Of a stretch of 64,000 nt of DNA, positions 1 to 8,414 are shown one piece after another (the first letter of the stretch is position 1; every line of letters begins with the position of its first letter). The stretch spans positions 2,763,438 to 2,827,437 of the forward strand of contig NZ_CBDCGN010000002.1 of the NCBI RefSeq assembly GCF_965216805.1. The letters are read 5' to 3'. This DNA comes from Panacagrimonas sp965216805 (GTDB lineage: Bacteria; Pseudomonadota; Gammaproteobacteria; Nevskiales; Nevskiaceae). The translations under genes were made by a program, and so were the position numbers. Below the pieces are notes generated by a model. The model was not told where the DNA came from. It did no database searches and worked only from the letters and a program-made list of their open reading frames with translations.

Positions 1-2
1 CG

Positions 3-260
3 GTCGTTCGGCTGTTCACCCCGGATGCGCACGCCACCTGGCTGCTCGCCGCACTCGATCCCGAAGACGGCGACACGGCCTACGGCCTGTGCGATGTCGG
101 CATCGGCATGCCGGAGCTAGGCACCGTGCGGCTGTCCGAGCTGGCGTCGATCGCCGGGCCGCGAAATCAGCCCATCGAGCGCGACCTGTATTTCGTCGCG
201 CAGCGCACGCTGTCGGAATACGCGCGGCTCGCACGCATCAACGGATCGATCATTGACTGA
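3..260 (+). CDS. DUF2958 domain protein, C-terminal part
   Basis: This is the 3' end of a gene that begins before the window; 85 codons remain before TGA at 258-260. The translated tail contains TWLLAALDPEDGDTAYGLCD and later RDLYF, which I recognise as the DUF2958 pattern. DUF2958 proteins are small ICE and plasmid proteins of unknown function, usually near the replication/partition module of Tn4371-like elements. The position ahead of DUF2285, AlpA-like and RepA genes fits that arrangement. Function cannot be inferred further. Confidence 0.75.
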   Translation, partial: VVRLFTPDAHATWLLAALDPEDGDTAYGLCDVGIGMPELGTVRLSELASIAGPRNQPIERDLYFVAQRTLSEYARLARINGSIID

Positions 261-605
261 TCGATCGACTGCGGCAGGCCAGCGCAGCGCCGCCAAGCGC
301 GGCGCATTGTGTCTATTTCGGTCCGGGTTCGGACCATCGGCGCATCAATCCGCACTCATGTGCCGGCAAAGCGCGGCAAGACGAAAACAGTCCGAATGCC
401 CGGCACGGCCTGCGGCAACGTAGACGATGCTGCGCGACATCCATCCGCCCGCGCAGCCTTCGCATCGGACGATCCGTGCAATAGCCTGGAGCTGATTGGT
501 CTTTGACATCGGCAGTCCATCCGACCCCGCGATGACCAGCCTGTAATGCCGTAGCTCCCGACGCCCGTGGCGATGAGTCCTGCCGTGCCGACAGGAGGTC
601 GCGTC
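261..605. other. intergenic stretch, no gene seen
   Basis: About 345 bases between the DUF2958 gene and the DUF2285 gene. Short open frames here lack ribosome binding sites and recognisable products. Repeated GATCGATC-type words near 243-268 (just after the DUF2958 stop) can form a small hairpin, but no T-run follows. The promoter of the downstream gene must lie here; I see no convincing -35/-10 pair. Confidence 0.4.
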
Positions 606-1388
606 ATGGAAAGCTCGGATTACTGGCATCCCGGTGCTGCCTACCTCTACGTCCTGCATCTCGACGGCCCCGCGCTGGCCTGGGAATACCTGCGCCGCCA
701 TCCCGACTACCGGCGCGACTGGCTGCACCGCCGGCGCCGTCCCGAGGCGGCGCAGCGCTGGGGCTTGCGCCTGCTGGAAGACTCGGCCCTGGACGCGCGC
801 GACGCGCATCCGGCCTGGTTTCCCGACCACGACGGCGTGATCCAGCTCTATCCCGACGCCGACCCACCGCAGGATGCGGTGGCCTTCGACTTATGGAGCC
901 TGCCGGGCGCCAAGTCCCTCCTGCACGACGGCCGGCGACTGATGCTGCTTACGCGCTGGCCAGGCTACAGCGTGCGCCTGATGCTCGCGCCCGGCCTGAC
1001 GCACGGCATGGCCTACACCTATGCCGTGCGGGCATCCGCGCAGCCGTACTCGCGCTGCCGCGCATCGGCCGAGGAACTGGACAAGCTGGCGGGCGCGGCC
1101 GCTCCGGTGGCGGCCCGGCCACGTCCGGCGACCACTGCGCTGCTGGAGCTGCACACCCTGCAGGCACTCGACGGCACGCTGTCGGGAGCATCCTTGCGGA
1201 CGATCGCCGACGTGCTGTTCGGTGCCAATGCCGTCGCCGCGGACTGGCACGCCGACGGCGCGCTGCGCGCTCGCGTGCGCCGTCTCGTGCGGCGCGGCCA
1301 AACGCTGATGCGCGGCGGCTACCGCCGCCTTGCTCAGCTTCCTGCACTTGAACAGGGACGTTCCGTCACTCGCGCAAAACGTCCCTGA
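606..1388 (+). CDS. DUF2285 / transcriptional-regulator-like ICE protein
   Basis: A 260-residue protein starting at ATG 606, preceded by a strong AGGAGGT ribosome binding site. An upstream in-frame ATG at 567 lacks one. The N-terminus (SDYWHPGAAYLYVLHLDG, then WEYLRRHPDYRRDW) matches the transcriptional-regulator-like domain that precedes DUF2285. The middle (LPGAKSLLHDGRRLMLLTRW) is typical DUF2285. Such proteins sit beside the AlpA-like and RepA genes in Tn4371-like ICEs and are presumed DNA-binding regulators of the element, though this is not proved. Nothing looks damaged. Confidence 0.8.
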   Translation: MESSDYWHPGAAYLYVLHLDGPALAWEYLRRHPDYRRDWLHRRRRPEAAQRWGLRLLEDSALDARDAHPAWFPDHDGVIQLYPDADPPQDAVAFDLWSLPGAKSLLHDGRRLMLLTRWPGYSVRLMLAPGLTHGMAYTYAVRASAQPYSRCRASAEELDKLAGAAAPVAARPRPATTALLELHTLQALDGTLSGASLRTIADVLFGANAVAADWHADGALRARVRRLVRRGQTLMRGGYRRLAQLPALEQGRSVTRAKRP

Positions 1389-1471
1389 GCAGGACGCCAT
1401 CCTCTCCTGAGACTGCCTCCATCCGGCCGCGCTGTCGTGGCCGGCGATCCTGACCGATGGAGGTTCACCGC

Positions 1472-1762
1472 ATGAGACCCGCACCGCTGCGACCGCAATC
1501 CGCACCCGCCACCTCGCAGCAGCCCGCTGCGCCTTCGCGCTATCTGACCAACGATGAAGCCGCCGCCCATCTGCGCCTGTCGCCACGCACGCTGGAGAAG
1601 CAGCGCGTCATCGGCGGCGGGCCGCGCTTCCGCAAGTTCGGCCGCCGAGTCATGTACGCCGTGGCCGACCTCGATGCCTGGGCCGACGCGCGCAGCTTCG
1701 AGGCCACGTCCGACCCCGAATACGCCGAGCGCCACGCCGGCGACAGCCGCTATGGCCGCTGA
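1472..1762 (+). CDS. AlpA/excisionase-like helix-turn-helix protein
   Basis: A 96-residue protein. ATG 1472 is chosen because GGAGG sits 8 bases upstream; an ATG at 1457 lies before this site. After a basic Pro/Ala-rich leader of about 30 residues comes a winged-helix/MerR-like DNA-binding core (LTNDEAAAHLRLSPRTLEKQ, then GPRFRKFGRRVMYAVADLD). This matches helix-turn-helix domain 17 (AlpA, Xis-like). In this ICE family the gene directly precedes repA and is thought to act in excision control or as a repressor. It nearly abuts the repA frame. Confidence 0.8.
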   Translation: MRPAPLRPQSAPATSQQPAAPSRYLTNDEAAAHLRLSPRTLEKQRVIGGGPRFRKFGRRVMYAVADLDAWADARSFEATSDPEYAERHAGDSRYGR

Positions 1763-1776
1763 CGATCGGCACGCGG

Positions 1777-2619
1777 GTGGTCTTCGGCGTGTCCGGCCTG
1801 GAACAGAAGCAGCGCGAACAGCTCGACCTGTTCCGCGCACTGCCGGGCGACATGGCGCCGCGCGATGCGCAGGACTTGATGGCCTATCCGTTCTTCTCGC
1901 TGGCGAAGTCTCGGCGCACGGCGCCGATCGATTTCCGCTCGGGCGGCGTCACCGTGCGCGTGGAGGGCACGCAGGAGCACGGCATCGCCACCATCTGGGA
2001 TGCCGACATCCTCATCTGGGCCGCCAGCCAGATCGTCGAAGCACGCGACGCGGGCATCCGCCCGTCGCGCTGGATGCACGCCACGCCCTACGAGATCCTG
2101 CGCTTCATCGGCCGCGGCACGTCGCTGCGCGACTACCAGCGCCTCAAGGCCGCGCTGGATCGCCTGCAATCCACCACGGTTGCCACGTCCATCCGCGAGA
2201 CGACCGGGCGGCGCCTGCATCGCTTCTCGTGGATCAACGAGTGGAAGGAGCGCGCGGACGCCAAGGGCGTGCCGCTCGGCCTCGAGCTGATCCTGCCGGA
2301 CTGGTTCTATGCCGGCGTGCTGGACGAGGCGCTGGTGCTCACCATCGACCCCGCCTACTTCAAGCTCACCGGCGGCATCGAGCGCTGGTTGTACCGCCTC
2401 GTGCGCAAGCACGGCGGCCGCCAGCGCGATGGCTGGCAATTCGACTTTCCCTACCTGCACCGCAAGTCCGGCAGTCTCGCCAAGCCCTACGACTTCGCCT
2501 GCGATCTGCGCGCGCTGGTCGCGCGGCAGTCGCTGCCGGGCTATACGCTCGCCATCGAGCGCTTACCCGGACAGCCGGAAATCCTGATCTTCCGCTCCGT
2601 GCCGCCGACGGCACGTTGA
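1777..2619 (+). CDS. repA: replication initiator protein A (RPA family)
   Basis: About 280 residues matching the RPA replication-initiator family found in plasmids and Tn4371-like ICEs. Diagnostic stretches are QEQLDLFRALPGD-like QREQLDLFRALPGDMAPRDA, ATIWDADILIWAASQIVEA, TPYEILRFIGRGTSLRDYQR and GGIERWLYRLVRKHGG. The start is uncertain: GTG 1777 is the first conventional start, without a clear ribosome binding site, and the frame is open into the preceding gene, so translation may be coupled to it. Iteron-like repeats immediately downstream (2647-2710) support a role in replicating the excised circular element. Confidence 0.82.
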   Translation: MVFGVSGLEQKQREQLDLFRALPGDMAPRDAQDLMAYPFFSLAKSRRTAPIDFRSGGVTVRVEGTQEHGIATIWDADILIWAASQIVEARDAGIRPSRWMHATPYEILRFIGRGTSLRDYQRLKAALDRLQSTTVATSIRETTGRRLHRFSWINEWKERADAKGVPLGLELILPDWFYAGVLDEALVLTIDPAYFKLTGGIERWLYRLVRKHGGRQRDGWQFDFPYLHRKSGSLAKPYDFACDLRALVARQSLPGYTLAIERLPGQPEILIFRSVPPTAR

Positions 2620-2646
2620 TAACGGCGGGACAAGCTGTGAATGGCC

Positions 2647-2710
2647 TCGTGCTATCGGGCGCGCCGAGGCTCGTGCTATCAGGCGTGTCCCTATCGTGCT
2701 ATCAGGCGTG
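2647..2710 (+). repeat. three iteron-like direct repeats downstream of repA
   Basis: TCGTGCTATCGGGCG begins at 2647, TCGTGCTATCAGGCGTG at 2671 and again at 2694. The spacing is 24 then 23 bases, about two helical turns. The core TCGTGCTATC is invariant. Phased repeats next to an RPA-type initiator gene are the usual arrangement of initiator-binding iterons, so this is the probable origin region. Binding by this RepA is inferred. Confidence 0.7.
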
Positions 2711-2758
2711 CGAAACGGTCGCCAACCCAATCACCACGCGGATTTCGGCGTCCCCTAA

Positions 2759-3921
2759 GGATTCTCTGATTTACCTGGTGACTGGCGCCCCAAGCCGATA
2801 AGAAATCCGAATTATGGGTGCTTGGATCGCCTCGGATGCCTCGTTTCTTGGCCTTTCGGCCTCAATCGCTGTGCAGCAGGCGGATTACGCCTGCTGCAGC
2901 TTCATCAATTGAGCGCGCGCCAGGTACAGGTTGGCCAGCGCGCAGGTCACCTGCAGCCGGTGCAGGTTCTTCGCCAGACCGCGGTAGCGGACCTTGGTAA
3001 AACCGAAGCGCAGCTTGATCACCGCAAAGACGTGCTCGACCTTGGCGCGCACCTTGGACTTGGTCCGGTTCTTCGCCCGCTCTGATTCGTCGATGACGCC
3101 CTTGAGACGGTAGCGCCGGTTGGTGAAATCCAGCGCCTGCGGGGCCTTCTCACGAATGACGCTGCCCTGACCGCGATACGCCTGATCACCCCACACCCGC
3201 GTCTCCTGGCCGTGCAGCAGTTCCGGCAATACCCGGCAGTCGGCCACGTTCGCCGCCGTGGCTTGTACCGAATGAATCAGCCGGGTCCGGCTGTCGACAC
3301 CCACGTGCGCCTTCATGCCGAAGTACCACTGGTTGCCTTTCTTGGTCTGGTGCATCTCGGGATCGCGCTGCTGTTGCTGATTCTTGGTCGAACTCGGCGC
3401 GCCAATGATCGTGGCATCCACGATCGTCCCTTTGCTGATCTTGAAGCCCTGCTCCTGAAGGTAGCGCTGGACCTGGTCAAACAGCGGCTTGCCCAGGGTG
3501 TTGCGCTCCAGCAGGTGGCGGAACTTGCAGATCGTGGTTTCGTCCGGCGGCGCCTCCAGGCCCAGGTCAATCCCCGCAAAACGGCGCATCGACGCCGAGT
3601 CGTACAAGGCCTCCTCGGCCGCCGGGTCCGACAGATCGAACCACTGCTGCAGAAAGTAGATCCGCAGCATCCGCTCCAGTGCTATCGGTGGCCGTCCGCC
3701 GCTGCCGGTATCCTTGAAGTAATACGGCTCGATCACCTCGCACAGCGAGGACCACGGCATCACCGAGTCCATCTGCTCCAGGAAGCGCGCCCGCTTGGTC
3801 GTGCGCGCGTACTTCTCAAATCCACTGCCCAGGCTCTGTTGCTTCATCAAAGTCATCCGTCTGTCCGTTCCAGATTGAAACGCAAACAGCGTGCAACTTC
3901 GAGAGGTAAATCAGAGAATCC
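2759..3921 (-). mobile_element. complete IS5-family insertion sequence
   Basis: The element is 1163 bp and carries one transposase gene on the minus strand. Its ends are perfect 18-bp inverted repeats: GGATTCTCTGATTTACCT at 2759-2776 and the reverse complement at 3904-3921. The target duplication CTAA lies at 2755-2758 and 3922-3925, matching the 4-bp YTAR duplication known for IS5-family elements. Removing the IS and one CTAA rejoins the region between the iteron repeats and parA. Intact ends and an intact transposase suggest a recent insertion. Confidence 0.93.
2885..3856 (-). CDS. IS5-family DDE transposase
   Basis: A 323-residue transposase. ATG 3856 gives the full frame; ATG 3847 (MKQQS) is the start common in the family and may be the true one. 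The N-terminal DUF772-like domain (DSVMPWSSLCEVIEPYY, RPPIALERMLRIYFLQQWF) is followed by the DDE core: D in GTIVDATIIGAPSS, D in VWGDQAYRG and E in KVRAKVEHVFAVIK. The motif ends with the R/K-rich RFGFTKVRYRGLAKN typical of IS5/IS1031 transposases. No frameshift or stop is seen, so it is likely active. Confidence 0.93.
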   Translation of the reverse strand: MTLMKQQSLGSGFEKYARTTKRARFLEQMDSVMPWSSLCEVIEPYYFKDTGSGGRPPIALERMLRIYFLQQWFDLSDPAAEEALYDSASMRRFAGIDLGLEAPPDETTICKFRHLLERNTLGKPLFDQVQRYLQEQGFKISKGTIVDATIIGAPSSTKNQQQQRDPEMHQTKKGNQWYFGMKAHVGVDSRTRLIHSVQATAANVADCRVLPELLHGQETRVWGDQAYRGQGSVIREKAPQALDFTNRRYRLKGVIDESERAKNRTKSKVRAKVEHVFAVIKLRFGFTKVRYRGLAKNLHRLQVTCALANLYLARAQLMKLQQA

Positions 3922-3997
3922 CTAACGTATCTAACTTCAAGTCTCTAACTTGTAGTAGCGCCGCGCAGCTGCAGTGGACAAGCTCCGGAGCAAGGCC

Positions 3998-4636
3998 ATG
4001 ATCGTCGCCTTGCTCAACCAGAAAGGCGGCGTCGGCAAGACCACGCTCGCCACGCACATTGCCGGCGAACTCGCACTGCGCGGTCAGCAGGTCATCCTGC
4101 TGGATGCAGACCCGCAAGGCTCGTCGCTCGACTGGACACAGCGACGCAGCCAGCAAGGACTGCCAAGGCTGTTCAGCGCCGTGGGTCTCGCCCGCGAAAC
4201 ACTGCACCAGGAAGCGCCGGAACTCGCACGGCGCGCCGATCACGTCGTCATCGACGGACCGCCGCGCATCGCCGCACTCGCGCGCTCCGCGCTGCTGGCA
4301 GCAGACCGCGTGCTGATCCCGGTGCAGCCGAGTCCCTACGATTTGTGGGCCAGCGCCGAGATGGTGGCGCTGGTGCGCGAGGCGCAGATATTCCGGCCTC
4401 AGCTCGCCGCGGCCTTCGTCATCAACCGCCGCGTCAGCACCACTGTCATCGGACGCGAAGCGCGCGGCGCGCTCGCCGAACAGCCGCTGCCGCCACTGCA
4501 CGCGGAAATCCGTCAACGCATCGTCTTCGCCGACAGCGTGGCTGCCGGTCGGCTCGCGCGCGAAACCGCGCCTGACAGTGCCGCCGCACGCGAGATCACC
4601 GCGCTAACCGACGAACTGCTGCGGTGGCTGCCATGA
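3998..4636 (+). CDS. parA: ParA-family partition ATPase
   Basis: A 212-residue Walker-type ATPase. ATG 3998 follows GGAG at 3987-3990; a GTG at 3974 would add 8 residues without a better site. The deviant Walker A is at residues 6-14 (NQKGGVGKTT), A' is LLDADPQGSSLDW and Walker B is VVIDGPP. It is short and lacks an N-terminal HTH, as in ParA/ParF (type Ib) systems. It overlaps the next gene by 4 bases (ATGA), so the two are coupled. The IS5 copy now ends 72 bp upstream, so its native promoter may have been displaced. Confidence 0.88.
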   Translation: MIVALLNQKGGVGKTTLATHIAGELALRGQQVILLDADPQGSSLDWTQRRSQQGLPRLFSAVGLARETLHQEAPELARRADHVVIDGPPRIAALARSALLAADRVLIPVQPSPYDLWASAEMVALVREAQIFRPQLAAAFVINRRVSTTVIGREARGALAEQPLPPLHAEIRQRIVFADSVAAGRLARETAPDSAAAREITALTDELLRWLP

Positions 4637-4884
4637 GCAACGCGCGCGGCAAGCGCATCGCCATCGGCGCACGTCCGCCGACGAATCCGCACGCAGAAGC
4701 CTGGATTCGCCAAGGCGATAGCGCCGACCTCACCAAGGGCGATCTGTACACGGCGCGCCTCACGCTCGACGTGACGCCCGCCATGCGCGCACGCATCAAG
4801 GTCTCGGCCTTCACGCAGGGCGTGACCGTGGCCGAGCTGCTGCGCGCGCTGCTGGAACGCGAGTTCCCGGAGCGCACACCATGA
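4633..4884 (+). CDS. small partition partner (ParB/ParG-like, ribbon-helix-helix type)
   Basis: An 83-residue basic protein starting at ATG 4633 inside the parA stop. The C-terminal half (ARLTLDVTPAMRARIKVSAF, then TVAELLRALLEREFPE) fits a ribbon-helix-helix DNA-binding fold; the first 40 residues look flexible. In Tn4371-like ICEs the gene in this position is annotated as a partition or ParB-like protein, and it would bind a centromere and the ParA ATPase. The specific binding site is not visible. It overlaps the next gene by 4 bases. Confidence 0.65.
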   Translation: MSNARGKRIAIGARPPTNPHAEAWIRQGDSADLTKGDLYTARLTLDVTPAMRARIKVSAFTQGVTVAELLRALLEREFPERTP

Positions 4885-5414
4885 GCAATACCGCGCAGGC
4901 GGCCACGGCTGCGCCGTCGCCTTCATCGCAGCCGCTCGCTGGCCTCACCGGTAGCGCGCTGCTGACGCACGTATCGCTCGCCTACGTCGAGCAGCGCATC
5001 AACCTCTATCTGCGCTTCGGTCATCCGGCACGCACCGTCCAGCTCGATCGCTGGCGGCGCTGTGCAGTGTTCCTGCCAACAGCGATCTTTTGCCGCATCC
5101 GCTGGGAAGCCAACGACTACGGCACGACGCGCTGGCAGCTCATGGTGATGCAAGCCTGCACGCCGCTGGATGCGGCGCAGCGCATTCCCGGCGTGTGTCC
5201 CGGCGCGCGCATCCTGCTGCACACCGAAGGCGAACGGCAGGTGCGTGCCGTGCTGGAGAAGATCGACGTCATCGAGGTGCTGGGCTTCGATCCGGCCGAC
5301 GTGTCGCCCGCATACTGGCGCACGCTGGGCAACCGTCTGGCCGCGCGCCTGCCGTTGCCGGACTACAGCGCCGAACGTCATGCCGCTTGGCTGGCTGGAA
5401 GGACGCTGCAATGA
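4881..5414 (+). CDS. DUF2840 domain protein
   Basis: A 177-residue protein starting at ATG 4881 in an ATGA overlap. Residues 25-170 match DUF2840, recognised from LTHVSLAYVEQRINLYLRFG, RWRRCAVFLPTAIFCRIRWE and YWRTLGNRLAARLPLPDYS. DUF2840 genes are a constant part of the parA-traF-rlxS block of this ICE class; their biochemical role is unknown. Position suggests a part in DNA processing or regulation. It has no signal peptide or membrane segment. It overlaps traF by 4 bases. Confidence 0.8.
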   Translation: MSNTAQAATAAPSPSSQPLAGLTGSALLTHVSLAYVEQRINLYLRFGHPARTVQLDRWRRCAVFLPTAIFCRIRWEANDYGTTRWQLMVMQACTPLDAAQRIPGVCPGARILLHTEGERQVRAVLEKIDVIEVLGFDPADVSPAYWRTLGNRLAARLPLPDYSAERHAAWLAGRTLQ

Positions 5415-5950
5415 CAGCGCATACTCGCGTTCGCTTCGTGCTGTTCGCACTCGTCGCCTGTGGCCTCGCTGCGCTGGCCTGGGCGTCCTTCGTGCAACCC
5501 TCCGCGCGCATCGTCTACAACCCGTCCGACAGCGTGCCGGTCGGCTGGTATCGCATCGAACCAGCACACGCGCTGCCCGATGCCTTGCACGTCGGCAGCA
5601 TCGTGCTCACCACATTGCCGACAGACGCGGCCACGCTCGCTGCGCAGCGCGGCTATCTGCCGTCGCACGTTCCGCTACTCAAGCGTGTCGGGGCTGTTGC
5701 CCCTCAACACGTCTGCATCACCGATGACATCGTGCGCATCGACGGCGTGCCGGTGGCCGCCGTGCTGCGTGCCGATCGATCTGGTCGGCCGCTGACATCG
5801 TGGTCGCAGTGCCGTCCGCTTGTCGCCGACGAATTGTTTCTGCTCAGTGCGACCCATCCGGCGTCGTTCGACAGCCGCTACTTCGGGCCGATTAACGCCG
5901 CCGCGGTGATCGGCGTAGCGCAACCGATTCGTCTGGAAACGCAGCCATGA
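5411..5950 (+). CDS. traF: TraF-type S26 signal peptidase
   Basis: A 179-residue protein with one N-terminal membrane segment (residues 8-30, VLFALVACGLAALAWASFV) followed by an S26 peptidase domain. The nucleophile region YNPSDSVPVGWYR carries the catalytic Ser; the general-base Lys is in VPLLKRVGA. This matches TraF of RP4, which processes and cyclises the TrbC pilin. TrbC is encoded at 30089-30445, so the substrate is in the same element. It starts in an ATGA overlap with DUF2840 and ends in another ATGA overlap with the following frame. Confidence 0.87.
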   Translation: MTAHTRVRFVLFALVACGLAALAWASFVQPSARIVYNPSDSVPVGWYRIEPAHALPDALHVGSIVLTTLPTDAATLAAQRGYLPSHVPLLKRVGAVAPQHVCITDDIVRIDGVPVAAVLRADRSGRPLTSWSQCRPLVADELFLLSATHPASFDSRYFGPINAAAVIGVAQPIRLETQP

Positions 5951-6354
5951 CGAAGCGCATCGTCGTGTCGCTCGACATGCAGCATTCGCGTTCATGCCGG
6001 TACGGCGCTTGTGCATTCGCACTGCGCAGTCCACGGCGTTCCCTCGTGCAGACTGCTTGCCCCGAGCGCGCCATGCTGCTGGCATGGCTGACGCTCGCCG
6101 GCGGCCGGGCTGCGCGTTGCGCAGCGCCGCCAGGGCATCGCATCCCCGTGCCTTCAGGCCGGGGACAGATGCAGGGCAAGATAAAAGGTCGCGGCACTTC
6201 GTTGCGCGAAAGGTCTGTCTGCACGTGGGGTTGGCGCGGCACGCGCCGGAGAGCGGCGCCGTGCCGCGCGTGGCCGCAGTGCCGCGTCCACGTTGAAGAA
6301 GTCGCGTGCTTCTCGCGCGGGGGCTTGCTGATCTTCGCCGGAGTCATCCCGTGA
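5947..6354 (+). CDS. unrecognised 135-residue Arg/Cys-rich frame bridging traF and rlxS
   Basis: The ATG overlaps the traF stop (ATGA, 5947-5950) and the stop overlaps the rlxS GTG (GTGA, 6351-6354), so it exactly fills the gap. The product is rich in Arg and Cys (RSCRYGAC, CAAPPGHR, VEEVACFSRGG) and resembles no family I know. It may be a real small protein, or an open frame kept for translational coupling through a region whose real job is a cis site (a strong hairpin lies at 6234-6269). I see no signal peptide. Confidence 0.45.
   Translation: MTKRIVVSLDMQHSRSCRYGACAFALRSPRRSLVQTACPERAMLLAWLTLAGGRAARCAAPPGHRIPVPSGRGQMQGKIKGRGTSLRERSVCTWGWRGTRRRAAPCRAWPQCRVHVEEVACFSRGGLLIFAGVIP
6234..6269. 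other. strong hairpin upstream of the relaxase gene, oriT candidate
   Basis: GCGCGGCACG at 6234-6243 is the exact reverse complement of CGTGCCGCGC at 6260-6269. Inside it CGCCG (6244-6248) pairs with CGGCG (6254-6258) around the loop GAGAG, leaving one bulged C. This gives a 15-bp stem. Relaxase genes often lie beside their oriT, and oriT sites carry inverted repeats, so it may be a relaxase or accessory-protein site. It could instead regulate rlxS translation. No nic motif is identified. Confidence 0.4.
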
Positions 6355-8288
6355 GCCGCCGCGGCGGCGACGACGCTGACCGCTTCCGCATCCGTCCCGG
6401 TGCGCCGAAGGACCGCACACAGCCCTTTATCAACCGCGTGCTCAAGCAGGCCAGCAAGGCCGGCAGCGGTGCGCGCAAGAGCGGCGGGCGTCCCGGTTCG
6501 CGCTTGGGACGTGGACACGTCGCCGCACGCTTCGCCGGGCAGTCGCTGGCATCCAACGCTCGGCGCGTGACGATCAAGACGCGGCTGGTGAATCTCGCCA
6601 AAGCGGGACCGCGTTCAACCACCACGCACCTGCGTTACATCGAGCGCGAAGGCGTCGGCCGCAGCGGTGAGCCGGGGCAGGCATACGGTCCAACGGCGGA
6701 TGACGCCGACCTGGCCGCCTTCGAGGAGCGCGGCAGGGAAGACCGCCACCAGTTCCGCTTCATCGTCTCGCCGGAAGATGCCGCCGAGCTGGAAGACCTG
6801 CGGCGCTATACCCGCGACCTGATGACCCGCATGGAAGCCGACCTGGGCACGAAGCTCGATTGGGTCGCTGTCGATCACTGGAACACCAACAACTCGCACA
6901 CCCATGTCGTGCTGCGCGGCAAGGACGACGGCGGACGCGATCTCATCATCTCGCGCGACTACATCGCCGAAGGCATGCGCTACCGCGCCAGCGAGCTGGC
7001 TACGGAATGGCTCGGTCCACGCACCGAGTTGGAGATCCAGCGCAGCCAGCAGCGCGAAGTCGATCAGGAGCGGTGGACGGGCCTGGATCGCACGTTGCAG
7101 CGCGAGGCGGTGGACGGCGTGGTTCGGCTGGATCGCCTACAACACCAGCGCCTGCTATTGGTCGGCCGCCTGCAACGGCTGCAACGCATGGGAATGGCGA
7201 GCGAGTCCCAGCCCGGCGTGTGGGTCGTCCGGGCCGAGGCCGAATCCACCTTGCGCGCGATGGGCGAGCGCGGCGACATCATCCGCACGATGCAGCGGGC
7301 GATGAGCGGAACGCAGCGCGAGCTGGCCGTCTTCAAGCCGGGCGAGAAGGCCCGCCCGGTCATCGGCCGCGTTGCCGCCAAGGGCCTGGACGACGAACTA
7401 CACGACAAGGGTTATCTGGTACTCGACGGCATCGACGGCAAGGCGCACTACGTCGCCTTGCCGGCCAGGACCGAGCTGGAGCAGTACCCGATCGGCGCCA
7501 TCGTAGAAGCCCGAGGGTCCAATGAAATTCGCGCCGCCGATCGCAACATCGCCGCGCTGGCAGCGGACGGCCTCTACCGCACCGATCATCACCTGTCTGT
7601 CGCCAATGCACAGGCCGCACTCGGCCGTGATCCCGACGAAGTGGTCGCGGCCCATGTCCGCCGGCTGGAGGCGCTGCGCCGCGCCGGCATCGCGGAGCGT
7701 CTGGCCGAAGGCGTCTGGCGCGTGCCCTCCGATTTGCCTGAGCGGGGCCGGCAATACGACGCGCAACGCTCCGGCGGCGTGACGGTGGAGCTGCGCTCGC
7801 ACTTGCCCATCGAGCGGCAGGCCCGCGCGATCGGCGCTACTTGGCTGGACCAGCAGTTGATCGGCGGCGGACAGGGGCTGGGCGAGTTGGGCTTCGGCGG
7901 CGACGTGCGACAGGCACTCCAGCAGCGCGCCGACTTCCTCGCCGAGCAGGGCCTGGCCGAACGGCGGGGCCAGCGCGTGATCCTTGCCCGCAACCTGTTG
8001 ACGACGCTGCGCGGACGGGAGACCGCGACGGCGGCACGAAACATCGCCGCTGAAACCGCTCTGACGCACCGTCCCGTGGGCGACGGCCAGCGCGTCAGCG
8101 GCATCTATCGCCGCAGCGTGATCCTCGCCAGCGGACGCTTCGCCATGCTCGACGACGGTAAGAGCTTCAGCCTGGTGCCCTGGCAGCCGGTGATTGAACA
8201 GCGGTTGGGGCAGAGCATGACGGCGGCCTTGCGGGGCGGCGGCGTCACCTGGACCTTCGGGCGGCAGCGGGGCATGGGCGTTGAATGA
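6351..8288 (+). CDS. rlxS: RlxS-type relaxase (DUF3363)
   Basis: A 645-residue relaxase starting at GTG 6351 (GGAG at 6340-6343), in a GTGA overlap. A basic N-terminus is followed by a candidate catalytic Tyr region (THLRYIEREGVG, about residue 96) and the metal-binding histidine motif NNSHTHVVLRGKD (about residues 178-190), then a long DUF3363 domain to the C-terminus (for example GTYLVLDGIDGKAHYVAL-like GYLVLDGIDGKAHYVALPA). It nicks oriT and pilots the strand to TraG and the Trb channel. In Tn4371 the traR and traG genes follow closely; here 17 kb of cargo intervenes. Confidence 0.9.
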   Translation: MSRRGGDDADRFRIRPGAPKDRTQPFINRVLKQASKAGSGARKSGGRPGSRLGRGHVAARFAGQSLASNARRVTIKTRLVNLAKAGPRSTTTHLRYIEREGVGRSGEPGQAYGPTADDADLAAFEERGREDRHQFRFIVSPEDAAELEDLRRYTRDLMTRMEADLGTKLDWVAVDHWNTNNSHTHVVLRGKDDGGRDLIISRDYIAEGMRYRASELATEWLGPRTELEIQRSQQREVDQERWTGLDRTLQREAVDGVVRLDRLQHQRLLLVGRLQRLQRMGMASESQPGVWVVRAEAESTLRAMGERGDIIRTMQRAMSGTQRELAVFKPGEKARPVIGRVAAKGLDDELHDKGYLVLDGIDGKAHYVALPARTELEQYPIGAIVEARGSNEIRAADRNIAALAADGLYRTDHHLSVANAQAALGRDPDEVVAAHVRRLEALRRAGIAERLAEGVWRVPSDLPERGRQYDAQRSGGVTVELRSHLPIERQARAIGATWLDQQLIGGGQGLGELGFGGDVRQALQQRADFLAEQGLAERRGQRVILARNLLTTLRGRETATAARNIAAETALTHRPVGDGQRVSGIYRRSVILASGRFAMLDDGKSFSLVPWQPVIEQRLGQSMTAALRGGGVTWTFGRQRGMGVE

Positions 8289-8414
8289 TGCTGCGACACA
8301 GGACGGGGTCCAAGCAGAGCTACGTACTAGGACTGATTCGTCCGATTTGAACCGCCAGTGATGCCGTCGCTTGGAAGAACCAGAAGTCGGAGTAAGAGCA
8401 ATTTGCTTGATATT

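Noticed and set aside
1554..2801. 415-codon frame overlapping the AlpA-like and repA genes
   Set aside because: The other frames give recognised proteins; this one is Arg/Pro/His-rich with no domain.
1..8288. Prophage or free plasmid instead of ICE
   Set aside because: No phage structural genes; the gene order repA-parA-traF-rlxS with traG-trbB-I is that of Tn4371-like ICEs. The integrase is simply outside the window.
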